64,000 nucleotides of DNA. Source: Nectonema munidae (taxonomy: Eukaryota > Nematomorpha > Nectonematoida > Nectonematidae). Position 1 is the first letter of the stretch. Every line of letters begins with the position of its first letter. The stretch covers positions 124,001 to 188,000 of the forward strand of contig JAUIRK010000008.1 in NCBI GenBank assembly GCA_030549495.1, written 5' to 3'. The translations under genes were made by a program, and so were the position numbers. Under the pieces are notes generated by a model that was not told the DNA's origin, ran no database searches, and saw only the letters and a program-made list of their open reading frames with translations. Shown one piece after another: positions 23,201 through 38,200 of this stretch.

Positions 23201-26200
23201 TTTTGAATGGCTTACTAAAATACTTTTTAAAATTTTTAACCTATAAAACGGAGCAAGCGTCATGTATAAAAGGGGTTCACAATATGGTTGATCAATGTGG
23301 TTGAGGGGTCATTTACTCAACCCTATCTTAGTTTATTAATGTTAAAGTGCTTCCTTTCCTTTTATAAAGTATTCTGATAGGTTAACAAATTTTTAGCTTT
23401 TACAAGTCTCCCATTGTAATACCCCGTAGTTGAAGCCTTTTAAAACATTTATAAGCAAGTACGATCGTTATTGTCTCAAAAAAGCATTCACGCGAAAAAG
23501 CGACATTATTTTGGTTTATTAGATGAAGAAGCGAATTCACCTCCTAAAGAACCAAATCGAAATGTTTTCCAACCGAGTTTCGAATACTCCATGACTCCAA
23601 ACAAAAAAGTTGACTCTAGCTTTGGGACAAATTTCCATCCATACTTCTACAAAAATGTTCGAGACGACTTTGTTTCTAGTTCTGACTCTCCCCTGCCAAA
23701 TGTCAAAGGGGAACAATTTAAGAAATTTTCCTCATTCTCTTCTGATGTCAGCAGCCCATCTTCACCTTCCACAGAACTACAAATTGAAAAGAGCAATATT
23801 TTAATGATTGGCCCTACAGGCTCAGGTATGTTCTCTCCATACGAACTCGCTAACACAACAATAATCAATAAAAGTAAAGGCGCCAGGACGTGTTTTCATT
23901 GCACCGCTTGTATCAAACTATGCGAAAAGCAGGTTTTATGCTGTATCGAACCCAAAACATTGAGTTTACTGAAACCCAGTATCTAACCAACCGTACTCAC
24001 GCCCTCAATAATTATAATGACTCAACAAGCTCGATTTTCATAACATTTCACAATTTGTTTAACTTTTTTGTTCTCAGTGAAATTTTTTCAATTTGGGCTA
24101 AAAGGAAAAACGCTATATTTTATTTGAATCTCTCTTTATACCTTTTTCTTATATTTATTTTACAACGGCGTTTTCATATATTTTTCGCAATAATATTTTT
24201 TAGTACGATTTTAATTTTTACATAATTTTGATTTATGTATAAGCTGATTTTTATACAAGAAATGTTAAACATCGTGAATAATTTGATAAATTTTTAGTCT
24301 TCTTAGTAATTATTTAATTTTAAATCTATTATATCTGAATAAGTAAATGTAAATTGAAAAATTCTTCTTTTGCCATTTTTAAAGTGATAAATATGTGGGA
24401 ATAAGGCAATGTTAAGTGTTACGTGAGACGTAAAAGAAAATGTTTTACTGCAATGAAGATCTTCAACTGATATAAATAGTTTTAGGATCACCAGGTTGGT
24501 AGTTGGCTTGTGGAATCAAGGATCTCTGGACTAATAAGTAGTTTTTGAAGGGTCTTTGATTTATTCCAATACTACAGAGCTTTGCCTTTCTCTTTTGAAT
24601 CGTTTGTATTAGTATACAGGTTGCAGATATATATACAGTAGAATCTCGCTACTATGCCCCCTCGGTACTATGCCACTCTCGCTACTATGCCACTTTCACT
24701 CGGTCCGGACAAAATTCAGTAGAAAATAAACTTACTATGCCACCACCTAATCTCGCTATTATGCTACTATTTATTTGTGTGTTGCGTTTTTTAATTATAT
24801 TTCTCAACTTTTTTTACAAAATTAATGAATATATTTTTTTAGATTTATTGTTTTTATTTGCGTAAAAAATTAACATGTCAGATATAAAACGCAAGCGAAC
24901 CGATTTCACTCTAAAGCAGAAAAAAGAAATTATTGATGCCGAAAAAAATGAGCCTAATCAGTCCAAGCTGGCCAGAGAAATAAGCAAGAAATGGGGTATT
25001 GAAGTGAAGAGAACTACGGTAAAAAGCATTCTCAGCAAAAAGGATGCAATCGAGGCTGCAATCAAAACTGGATTTTCATCGAAACGCGTTAAGTTGACGC
25101 AGGCTCACGATCCAAATCTCGATGAAGGGGTGCTCATGTGGCTGAAGCAAGCGAGAGGACACAATCTGCCTGTCAGTGGAAGTCTGGTCAAAGAAAAGGC
25201 AATGAAACTGGCCGAGATAATGCACATTCCGGGATTCATGGCAAGCGACGGTTGGCTGGACAATTTCAAAAAGCGTCACGGCATTACTTTTAAAACAATA
25301 CAAGGAGAAGCAGGAGCGGTAAATTTGCAATCTCTTTTTGAGTGGCAACAACAGGTTCTCCGACCTTTGCTTGCACAATTTTCTGCAGAAGACGTCTTCA
25401 ATCTAGACGAAACTGGACTCTTCTGGCAGCTGCTACCAAACAAGACCATGGCTTTCAGAGGAGAGCGGTGCACTGGAGGTAAAAAAAGTAAGCAAAGAAT
25501 CACTCTTCTGGTTGGAGCAAACATGAGCGGCAACGAAAAGCTTCCTCTTCTGGTGATTGGCAATTCAAAGAAACCGCGTGCCTTCAAAAACAAAAAAATT
25601 CCGGTGACATACAAGGCAAATTCGAAAGCGTGGATGACGGCGGAGCTCTTCGAAGAAACATTGCGTGAGTGGAACGAGCGACTCGTCAAGCAGGGACGCA
25701 AAGTGCTGCTTTGTCTCGATAACTTCTGTGGCCACCCATCTGATCTCCAGTTCGACAATATAAAGCTGCTATTTTTTCCTCCTAACACAACATCAATCTC
25801 GCAACCAATGGATCAGGGGGTTATAGAGAGTCTCAAACGCCACTACAAGAAACTTTTGCTCTCTCGCAGGCTTGAAGCCATAGACGAGGAAAGAGAGTTT
25901 AAGTTCACGTTGCTTGATGCTCTACACGTTGCCCGGTATGCTTGGGAGCAGGTTAACAAATCGGTCATCAAAAACTGTTTTGTAAAAGCTAAGTTTGTGG
26001 AAGAAGAAATTGATCAGATTGAGCCAAAAGATGAAGAGTTGCTCGAGATTTGGAATGCTTTGCCTACTGAGGAAAAGATGCACAATAACGAGGAGATTGA
26101 GCTAACTGACTTTCTCAATGCTGACGAGCGTCTCGCAACTAGTGGCTCTCTTCTGCTAGAGGAGATTGCTGAGGAAGTGCTGAAAAGCAAGGAACAAATT

Positions 26201-29200
26201 GAAAGCGAAGACGACAAGGAAACTATCGAAGAGGAAGTGGTTCAATTCCAAGAAGCCCAAAGAGCGTGGAGCACTGTTCGAAAATTTATGCAGCATTGTA
26301 GCGTAAAGCTCAAAGTGATGCAAGCGTGCGATTGTTTAGATCAAGAAATGCTTGAGATCCGCCATATGAAAATGCGTCAGACAACCATTTTTGAGAGCTT
26401 TGGAATAGGACACAAATATATAAAAAAATAAAACTGTTTTTTAGTAAATGTGATTTTATTTGAAAAAATAAGGCTATTTTTACAAAATCCTCGCTACTAT
26501 GCCACTCTCGCTACTATGCCACTTTTGGTCGGCCCCGAAGGGTGGCATAATAGCGAGATTTTACTGTATATATATAGTCAAACCTGCTCTAAACGCCACC
26601 TCTATAAGACCGCCACTTCTTTAAGAGCGCCACTTTCTTACAGTCCCGATCAAATTTACATTAAAAATACCCTGTAAAAGACCACCACCTCTGTAACGGC
26701 GCCAGGCGCCACTACATTGCAGTCCGAATCTTAATAAAAACTTGCACAAGAACTTGCAGACGAATCTCCTCTTCAAAATGTTGGTCCTCAAAGGGAACAA
26801 TGAACGGTAATCTTCGATGTGTATCAAGTTATGTAGAGTGGTAGATAAAATAAGATTTCATGCATACGACTAACACGCATATGCCTTATGTCATTCATGC
26901 AGCATTGATAATTGTAATTAATGATGTATACGTATTTACGTGGCAACTGTTTTACTTAGAATGAAAGTTTCTTCATCACATATTTTTGCTTTATTTAGAG
27001 CTAACACATAATAATTGTTTTCTATCAAAATGTCTAAAGGAAATAAAAAAAAACTTTGTCCCTTGTAGATAAAGTTAAGGTGATTGAAATGTACGAAAAA
27101 ATTGAAAGTTCACGTAAAGTGGCTGGCGCATTCAGCGTCAGCAAAGATCAAGTTCAAAATATTATGAAGCGAAAAGCCGAAATTTTGCATGATTTTCAAA
27201 ACAATGCTCCAAACGATCGTAAACGTATAATGCGAAAAACAGGAAATGAAAAAGTTAATGAACTAAGTTGAAAGTGCTTTCAAGACTCTACAACTAGACG
27301 AGTACAAGTCAGTTTGTAAAGCGTCATAAAATTGTGTTTGGATCTGTGTCTGGAGAAAGTGGTGATGTAGACAAAAGTGTTGTTTGTAATTGGAAACAAA
27401 AGCTTTCTACCATTTGTGCTGGGTATGAGCCAAAAAACATTTTTAACATGGATGAAACCGGCTTGTTCTACAGAAACAATCAGCGAAACAAATCATTTCA
27501 TGTTAAAGGGCATAACACACATGGCGGTAAACAGTCTAAAGACCGCATTACCGTTGCTTTATCTGCTTCAATGACTGGAGAGAAATTTCCTTTACTTGTG
27601 ATAGGAAAATCGGAAAATCCTCGTTGTTTTAAAAACATTGATAAACATTCACTTCCTGTTAAATATAAGTCAAACAAAAAGTCGTGGATGACAGGTGAAA
27701 TCTTTGATAATTGGGTAAAAAGGTTTGATTGTCAAATGAAAAATCAAAAACGAGAAGTCTTGTTATTGTTGGACAATTCTCCTGCGCACCCTCATGTGAC
27801 ACTTACTAGCGTTAAATTAGTTTTTATGCCACCAAACACAACATCAGTTATTCAGCCCATGGATCAAGGCATCATACATGCCATGAAGCTAAAATACAGA
27901 GACAGACAGCTACAGTTTGTGACAACATTGCGAAAGATTAGTCCATCACTGGTCCGAAAATTCTCCGAAAAATTTATCTTTTGGATGCTATCAACTGGGT
28001 CCATAAAGCTTGGAATGAAGTGACATCTTCCATTATTCATAAGTGTTTTGCTCGAGCTGGATTTACTGCAGAGGTTTTCACGAATGTTAACACATCATGT
28101 ATGCAAAGCACGGAGATTGACGTCGATGTTTTCGAAGAAACCAATGATGTTTCTTCATCAATTTTATGTATTTCCAAAGATTTATTTAGATTACAATTCA
28201 ACAATCTTCACCACATTGATAATGACCTTCCTACCTTAAATTATGCTATTGACTGGGATCGCCCCGCTTCAGATATTCTTCATGATAACGAAAATGACTC
28301 AGATGATGATGACGATGGTAAAGAGCCAGTTGAAGAATCGTTCAAGCCACCTTCTCTAACTCACGTCCAAGAGTGCTTAGAAATATGTAAGCAATTTGCT
28401 TTGCAAACAGGAAACAATGACATGCTAAAACATTGTTTCGACATGCAAGGTATTACCATTAACATAAGAATGAAAAAATATACAAAGCAAACAACCATCA
28501 CGAACTTTTTTAAAAGAAAGTGAATTTTTTTATACATAATGAATTAAATGTTTTTATGCGTTTTTCCTGTTATATTCTAATAAATGTTTTTATTGATAAA
28601 TTTTTTGAAATTGTGTTACTTTTCTATGATAAATTTTTCAGATACTGAAGGTGAACCTTGATAAAACCGCCACCTGCGTAAAACAGCCGCTTTTGACTGG
28701 TCCCAAGGGTGACTGTCTTAAACAGGTTTGACTGTATATATATAAATATCGAACGAATGTATATGTAAATTATATTGTATGGAAGGTTGAAGTGTATGAG
28801 CATGCGAAAAAAAAAGGTTAATATAAATGGTAAAGCATGCAAAATTACAGTAAGATCTATGTTATGTTAAGGCATTAAAGTTACAGTTAAGGCTTCCATT
28901 AAAATTTATCGTATAGCGTAAGGTATATTCCCGAGTATCGCGAGATCTCACGTATTTTGGGATACTCCAATTTTACATCCCAAAACACGATTTTATCCAA
29001 CACCTCGTGTGTCATGTGAATTTATATATTGGGGCAAAGATGAGGAACATTGAAGAGTTCTTCTATCATGATAGTGGGTATGAAAGCGGCTTTGGTGAAC
29101 TTAATCTATCTTAATGATTTCAGCATAGTTTTAAATAATTTTAAATATCAAAATTTGTATCATCGTATGCGATCCGATAAAATTGGGTTATGAATGATGA

Positions 29201-32200
29201 CTTCATATGTGTCATCTCTTTTAACCAATGATAACCTTCTAAGTTATAAAGTATTTCAAAAATTGACGCAAAAATTTCATTATAAACTCATATTGATACG
29301 TCATAAAAATTTTAGTATAATTAAATAACTATTTTGTTAGTTGCTTGATGATTAAGTTTGTTTTTCACTTGGTTATTTGACTTCGTGAATATGCTTAATA
29401 GTTCCTTTTGCAGAATAACCAACTGTTGATTTGCTATCTTGTTAAAATTTTACATTTCAAGGAAATGATTTTAACTTGACAGTATTTATTTTTAGTTTTT
29501 TTTCAATTGTCACTATTTACAAATGTTTTCCTTAGCGATTAATGAAGACTTTCATTTCAATTATTTTTTCATTGAATCTCGTCTAACAAAAAAGTGTTTG
29601 TAAAAGTAAGTATTCGAACTCATAACATTCTTGTAGATGCATCCTATTTTTTGCTGAATACTTTTCGTATGCGTCTAAAACATTAAAATACCTAAACATT
29701 GTAACATTAGTGTCTTTTTAAAGTGAAAAATTGGCATAAAGATGAAAAAAACATTACAAAGTCAACATTTTGCACACAAATAATTTAATTAGTAATTTTT
29801 AAATTTTATGGAAATAACTTTATGAAATGGTAAAGAAAATGTTGCAGAGAAGTCATGAATAAAAGTTAATAAAGTAAGTTGAAAAGAGTAAAGTAAAACT
29901 TTTCTTCAAACAATAAATTTTCCCCATTTTGATCTTTTCTGAGATCAAATTTACCGTTATGAGAAAGGAAAAAAGGAGGAGATGATGCAGAATAAAGAAT
30001 TAAAATGATCATACCCTCCTCCTTCATCCTCTGCTCTGTCTTTTTTCTATTCCCATAACGTTAAATATAATGAATTTTCGGCTAATTTGACCGGCTATAT
30101 ATCTAGTCCATTCTCATAATCAACTTGGTATAAAACTGCTTGAGCGTTGACTTATTCCTAAATAATTGTTTCAGGTTTTTCTTGAATTGATTGAGTGTTG
30201 GTAATAGCAAACCATCTGAAACATGTGCTAGTAATCCTATCTAGTAGATTTTTATTTTTTCTTAAACTTTCAAACTCTATCACAATAAAATCAAAACCTA
30301 TGATATTCGCAATTACATTTTCAATATCGGCTTCTATCAGTGGTCTGGCAATACCACATGTGAGATAACACGCCTAACTCGTCTTGCCAGACTATTATAT
30401 ATTTAATTGGTAGACCGTATATCACAGCCATGTCAAACATGCGGCCCCGCGGGCCTCATGTTTGCGGCCCATTACAAGCAGATTTGCGGCCCACACAGTT
30501 TACAGTATTATTCATTATAATTTTATGTATAAGTGTAGATTTAGACTTCTCAGAGAACTAGGTTGACTGATTTTCACTTATCATCTCTTATAAAAGTTCG
30601 CACTGCACAGAAACTTCAGCCAGACATAGCAAAGATGATCAATAACAAGAGGTGTCAAGCCTCGGGACAAGAACATGTAAAGTATTTGACTAATTAATAA
30701 CAAATGTTTATTTTGAACTATTGTAATTTATGTGCATTTCATTTGTAGTTCATTCAAATACATATGGGCCATGTATGTTGCCTTATAAACTTTTTTTATA
30801 TTAAAATAAAGAACAGATTTATATCCTTGCTAATTTTTAATTAAATTATTTTGTTTAACTATACATGAATTTGTACTTGCATTTTTGAATATAATCAAAC
30901 CATTACATGTTTCTAAGTTAAAAGTAAAATATTCTGCAATAATTTTTATTGAACAACTTTAAATATAATTGTAGGAGTGCGGCCCTCATGAGAACACAAA
31001 CTCACTCCTTTGGCCCTCATGGGACTCCGAGTTTGACATGCCTGGTATATCATACTTATCAAAAAATTTCAATAAAACTCTGCACATCTTTAGAATATTG
31101 CTATTATCTAATATATGTATGCAAATATTCTGAAAAGTCGAGTATCGCCTATTTCCAATTTTTATACTTAGTATGTTCAAGTTTCACTTTCCAAAAATCG
31201 TTTATAATTATTTTTTCGTGATTTAGTTTCCTTTAATTTACGGTGTGTAACTTGTCTCCCTAACCGTAAAAAAACAAAACGAATTCTGCCGAAGCGTTCT
31301 TTCTTATAACAAATATTTAGTAAATTTGATTGATCTCTTCTACCTATCTCAGGCAAAACATTGATCGCGCAAACAATTGCGAAGTTCTTGGAAGTTCCTT
31401 TTGCGCTTTGTGACTGCACCACTCTGACACAGGCTGGCTACGTGGGAGAAGACATTGAGAGTATCATCGCTAAGCTTCTCATCGACGCTAACTACAACGT
31501 TGAAAAAGCTCAAACAGGTAAATGATTTCATTTTTTCATTTCCTAATCTTTTTGAAATTTTTGCATATATTAAAAGTAAACAAGATAATTGGGTTCACTT
31601 GCACAACATTGATTCTGATTTTGAGTAACATTATTGCTATAAAAATATATAAATTTTCTCATTTTGCACTTAAATTCTACCATACCGGTGCTTTATTTTC
31701 TTAATTTTAAGTATACATAATCATACCAAATTTTTGATCTATTAAGTCATTGTTGCATTTGATTACGACTTTGTTCCATTTGATTACAGTACTACTGCAT
31801 AGTGAGTCGGTAATGTTTATTTTAATGTTTTTTTAATGTAAGTGTTATATTTATTATCTAATAGAGTAAAATACAAAAAAAAGAAGCGATTATTGAGAAA
31901 AATTAAAGTAAGCTAAGAAAGCTGGGCTCTATTCAAAATGGAAACAAGTGGATATTTGTGTGGTAAAGCATATGATATAAATCTGCCTCCAATATCTTGC
32001 AAGAAACTTGTGAATTGCCTGTGTTTTTTTGGAATATTTACAGCAAATGCGTCTATGTATCACAGTAGTTCTTCGCGGTAGAGATATGGCTTTTACGATT
32101 GCCTTAGCTTCAGGACTCACAACACTGACAACACCAATCCTTAATAATATCTACCGCAAATAACTTGTTTTGCTTTGCAATTTATTGGCCAACACAAAAT

Positions 32201-35200
32201 TGGCATTGCCACGTTGCTTTTAGAAGATGAAGCTTTCTCTTCTTGTTTCAAACTTTTTATTAGATCAGTTATTTTCTTTTACAATTCTTGATTCGATAAA
32301 TTATGTTCAAAGTTAGCTCGCTTGATATGGAAGTGATGTTTCAAATTTTATTTCTTGAATACATCATCACTTTCTGACAAATTAAATAAACAGCTTTAAC
32401 TCCAACATCACTAAAGAAATATGTAAAGAAGTATACAAAAAATTTGCTTAACACTTCCTTGAACGTCTGTCCTAAGGTTGCTGGTATAGATTGTTTCACT
32501 GATTTTCGGTGGGCCACACAAAACCTTTTTTGAAGTTCAAATTTAATAAAATAAAATAGCTTGAAGTTTACAGATATCTAATCTAATCAGAAGGAGTAAT
32601 ATTCACAAATTGTCAGAATTAGTGCAAGTTAGTCTTCGAATTTTTGTAAAACTTCGTTTAGATAACCCCTCTAAACGGTAAAAAAGTTATTCAAAGTCTC
32701 TATTTATTCTTCTAGACTTCTATTGGGTCCTTAGTGTGTTCAAATAGAGAGGTTTCACTGTTAAAACCATTTATATATCAAATATACGTTTGTGATTGTA
32801 GGTATGTTTTACTTATTTGTTTTAGGCATTGTCTATCTGGATGAAGTGGACAAAATTGGCGCAGTTCGAGGACTACATCAATTGAGGGACGTTGGAGGAG
32901 AAGGTGTTCAGCAGGTAACTAGTACTCACTTTGCTTCCAATTTTGATAAATCTGTTTTGGTCACCGCCAACTTTGCTAAAATGGACCCTGATAAAGCTTT
33001 AGTCAAAAGAGTTGTATTTTCGATATGGGTAACAATCTTATGCTTATGCTCAGGATTGTGGAGGCTGAATTGTGGATTTAAGAAGGAGTTTGGATCGTAA
33101 TGATTATTGTGACTCCGACTCCGATCTCAAAATAGTTATATTCATAATTGTTAGATTAAAAATAAAATGATAGGCTCTCTCTATTGTGCCCAATGTTGCA
33201 AGAACACAACATAAAAATCTTTATCATTTTGGTCTAACATTGTATTTTTGCAAATCATAGAAAAACGCTGAAAAATTCAATAAAATACTTTGTAAGGAAC
33301 AAAGCCAAGTTTATGAGTAGAAAGTTTTTGGAAAAATTTTAAACTAAATGCTCTTGAAAAAAAGAATTTAACAAAATTCAATTTTTGAATGCTATTGTTT
33401 TGGCTTAGATAAAAAGGTTATAGACAATGATTTGAAAATCTTTTCGAAAACAATGTTAAAAGACACTAAGCTATAAATGCAAACCAATAAAACATTTAGA
33501 TAAATTATGTTTAAAGAATGAGTTGCAAAATAAAGCGGAAGCGTGTATGATTAAGGACATCTTTTAATGACTATTTAAAATCAAAATTCACAAAAGACCT
33601 TTTATAATATTGTACATGTCATCACACTTGAGCCATAATTTATAACTGATCTTTCTAAAGCAATTTTACATTATTTAAAGTTGGAAGCAGAAAAGTGAAT
33701 TTTAATTTTAAAAAATTATACATAAATGGGGTTGCAGCCACTAAATTACGTGCATATTTGTGGGAATGTGTTCTTAAGATCAGTTAAAATACAAATTATA
33801 TTTAGAAAGTGTTCTGATACACACAAAGTCCAAAAATATTTGCTATTTTATAAAAAAAAATGTTGTATTTAAAAAATTGTCGTATGCTGAGTTTTTTAGT
33901 TTACTTTAATTAAATTTTAAATGTTTTAGATGAAAAGTTAACTCTTTTTTTTACAAAAAACCTTTATTTGACATATCTTTTTAAAATAATTTTTTTTTAA
34001 ATTTTAATTAATAATTTTTTGAATTTTTTTGTGTTGTGGCATTTTTTCATAATTTTAAATTTGGGCATTTTTTTCGGAGGCATTTTTTCCTACTTTTTAA
34101 TTGGGGGCATTTTTTCTGCGCACCATATTCGATATGCAAATTTAATTAAAATATTTTCGCTTGAAGTATAGTATTTAAATTCACCAATTTTGTAAAAAAA
34201 ATATAAAGTAGTCTTATAAATTTAGGACTTTAGGTATGCGTTGAATACACTATTTTAAAGGATTGCTTGAATATTTGGTCTCCCGTGGTACTTCCAGACC
34301 ACTAATTTTAAAAATTGCAACAAAAAATTTCGCCCCCAATAATTTTGACAATGTTTGCAATGGAGTCATTAAACAGTGTATTTCATTAAAGCAAATGCTT
34401 CGAATCTTGTTTGTTTTCAGATTTAAAAAACTCTTACTGCACTCAAATGTAAGGTGGCTTTCCAAATGAAAATTTTCCAAGCGATACTGTGGAAAGAAAT
34501 CCAGCAATTTCTGGAAGACAAACTAAACATGCATGTAGAATTTTCTGATGTCGTTTTCGTATATTTCTATCATTTTTAGTGAACATATTTGAATATAAGA
34601 ATTCCTAAACTTGCGCTGCAAGGAAAAGAGATAAGAGTACTCCATTACAATAAAAAACTGTCCGCTTTTGAAATGAAGCTGGAATAATTGCATTCTCAAA
34701 AAATTTTTACTCGATTTTCGAACATATTTGTTGATGAAAATAAGATTCTTATTAATAAAGATGTCCTGGAGGCCATAAAACAGCGTGTAGCATGCCAAGA
34801 AAGTTCTCTTTGTTTTCTTAATCTCAAAAATTTGAAAAATACTACCAATTTATCAAAAGCTCGTTTATAATCTCGATTAGTAATCTGGCCTAAAAAGACT
34901 TCTTAATTAAAGAACAGTTTATTGATTTGTTTAATGATTGAGGAGGTGCAAAACATGTTTTTCTAAAATATCTCATAGCGATTTTTCGATTGAAATTGAA
35001 GAGTCCTATGCTTGCAAAGATTGCTCTTAAAGCTCTGATTCGATTTGCCACTACATATGAGTGTGAGCAAGCTTTCAATTGTTGCCCATTCTTTTTTGTT
35101 GGCCCGGTAGATTACAGGAAAGTTTGTCCCACCTTTGAAAGCTCGAAGATGCTTGGCTTTTACCGATGACAAACAATTTACAGCGGTGCGTTCCTGCAGC

Positions 35201-38200
35201 ATTGGAGCAGCCCAGTAAAGTTACACGTTCTTTCAATGCTTTAAAACCTGACGGTGATTGTGCATCCGCTCATTTCAACGTTTTTTTCGGTGTACATTTC
35301 CAAAATAGTGCACATTCATCTCCGTTGTAAATCTGATCAGGACTTAAATTATTATCACGGTCAAGTTTGCCAAACTCTTCAATTAATTTTGTCGCTGCTT
35401 CTTTATCAGCTGATCTTTTTCACCACACACTGAAGGAAATTGTAAACCATGTCGAGACCTGAAACGTTGCAACCATCCTTCAGTGTAATCACACTCATAA
35501 TCCAATTCAAGTTCTTCATGAAACAGTTTTGCTTGTTCTTTCACAAGATCACCACGCAGTTCAATCACCTCACTTTCACGTAACTTAAACCATTTCATCA
35601 TTACTTTTTCCTGTTCTGCACTTTTACCGGGTTTCATTGTTTTTCTTTTGATTCACTGTTAACAAAAAAGTTGAGCAACTGATTTTTTTGTTTTTTTATG
35701 TCATAAACTTTTGAAGATACAATGCTATATAATTCACATATACTTCTTACAGGCATGCCACTGTTGAGTTTTTTCAAGAGCTCAACCTTCTCCACTTTAG
35801 ACAAAGTTCTGTGCTTACGCTTTACATGATGAGAAACACTTTCATTATTGATTGAAGCCATGGTTATAGTTGAAACGTAAAAAAACTGTAAAAATAACAG
35901 AATGATTTTATAAATATGCATATATATATATATATAAGCTACTTTATCAAGGAAATAATTGAAAATGTTATATTATAGATGAAAAATTTGTTTCTTTTTA
36001 TTATTTCAATCTATTTTTTTGAATATTGACATTATAATGTGTCTAAAGTATTAAAAAACTTGAATCCAAAGCCTTGTATGTTTTTACCTTTACTGTGGTT
36101 GTTTTATTGAATTATAAAAATAATCAAATAACAAATAGCTTTTTATTTGATTATTATATATATTTTTTAAACAGGCTATTTTAAAATTTTAGTCGGATTA
36201 CTGATGGTCAACATTACAAGTACTTTAATCCATTTTGTGAAAACTGTTTCATCTTTTCTGTAAATATTTGTATTATTATTATTAAAAATTTTACTTTTTA
36301 GAGTATAAAACTATTTAAATTAAAAAATTTTCAAGACTAGAATGTATAATTACCACCACCTAACAAGCTATCTTTTATCCAGGTACCCTCTCAACTTCAC
36401 AAATTATCGTTTTATATTGCCTTCGCGAATCATATTTCTATCCTGTTTAATTAAAGGGCCTTCTCAAAATACTTGAAGGAACGATTGTGAATGTTCCTGA
36501 AAAAAATTCACGAAAACTTCGAGGAGAAACCGTCTCAGTCGATACAACGAATATTCTCTTCATCTCGTCTGGAGCTTTCATCGGCTTAGACCGCGTAATC
36601 AGCAGAAGAGTTTCCGAAAAGGTACCTTCTTTTTCCAACTTATCTTGATTTTTTGATGCATTAAAAAGTTAGGGAAACTAAAAATAAATTAACCAGCCTT
36701 AAAGTGATTGATTTTCAAAGTAGAAGCTATGATTTTTGTACAGCAAAATTATAGTTCATGGTCATAAAAATTTTCAAACAAATTTAATTTTAGAAAATTT
36801 TGAAATTAGTTAATTTTTAATAGGCAGCATGCTTTATATATCTTTTAGTTTTTTGAATAATAACAAAATTTTTATAAGAACCGTTGTAAAAATGTTTTTC
36901 AGCCTTTCATCTGCTTTATATTCGTTATAAAAATCATTTATTGACACTACAATAAAAAATTGGTTAATTAAAATAGCAAAAATAATTTATATGGGAATTT
37001 GTTAAAGTTTTCTATATTGTGCCGCAATTTTTTTTTATTTATTACTTAAAAAAATGTTTTTTCCGTAAAGTGGATAAGTTTGGCAAACACTGCTTAATCA
37101 ATAATGTAGTGAAAATTTCAGGGCTGTTTACCAGCCTTTTTCTTAATTCTAAGTTATGTGACGAATGGTTTTAATATCCAGGGGTGGCTAGCCCTTTCTA
37201 GAATATGCGGCAATCATGTTAATCCTAAACTGCGATACGCCAAAAAATGTTTTTTTTCTTCCTGTTTCCAAATATACCTTTAAAAGTTTTTAAACGGCTT
37301 GATTTTCTTATATATGGACTTTAAACCTTGCAAAATAAAAAATAAAAATTTTCTTTCAAGTACAATTTATTATTTCAAATTTTAAATATTAGGTTAAAAA
37401 ATGAACAATAAACAGGAAATGAATGACATTTTTGAAACAGGTTTGATCTCACTATGCTAATGAAATTTGGAGTTAGTTTCAGTAACAGAAAGAGATGAAC
37501 AACTATTGAAGCTTGAATCTGTTTATCATGCTTTATATTTGTTTTACAAATTCATCATTAAAGAAAAAGCTTGTTCACATCTGTATGTACGAGATATATT
37601 TTTGTGCATTTTTTTTGCTTTTTGCAATTTTATTATAAAATTTATAGAAGTTTGAAATTAAATACAAAGTTATTTTAAATGGGGCATTTATACTATGCGC
37701 TCTTCTTGAATACACCGGCCCCAATTGGCCACTTCTGCTCCAGACTCTAAAGTCTAGAAGCATAATATCCATCAAAAACATGTGGCAAAAAGGGATAATC
37801 TAATACAACTCCTTGTTACATTCTAACTTTAATCCTAGTGCATCCCTATTTATCTCAAATAAATATGCCAATTGTTTGGGTGAAAGTAGATTTTCAATAC
37901 TTTGTTAGAATTGGATGTTAGAAATTTTAAAGTGATCGCGAGCTAGCCACATTTAGGTTTTTTTGATAAGAGTTTTCGTACCTGAAGCACAAACATTGAA
38001 TACTGCTGTTCACTGAACTACGCTTAATTGGATTATTCGACATCACTATGAGTAAAGAAAGTTTCACATGGGATTTGCACCCATGACCGTTAGTATCAAA
38101 GCCAGACACATTTAGACCAGAGATCCACAACCAATGTGCTGCTACAACTCGTCTATGGGGAAACAGTTTGAGGTGCAGCGTAGAAAAAGACTAATTTGGG

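Noticed and set aside
23826-23986. Continuation of the clpX exon 5 frame past 23825
   Set aside because: Runs through a GTATGT donor into SINE sequence; Walker A is completed by exon 6.
25276-25788. 170-codon minus-strand frame inside the Tigger transposase
   Set aside because: Antisense shadow of the intact 518-aa transposase.
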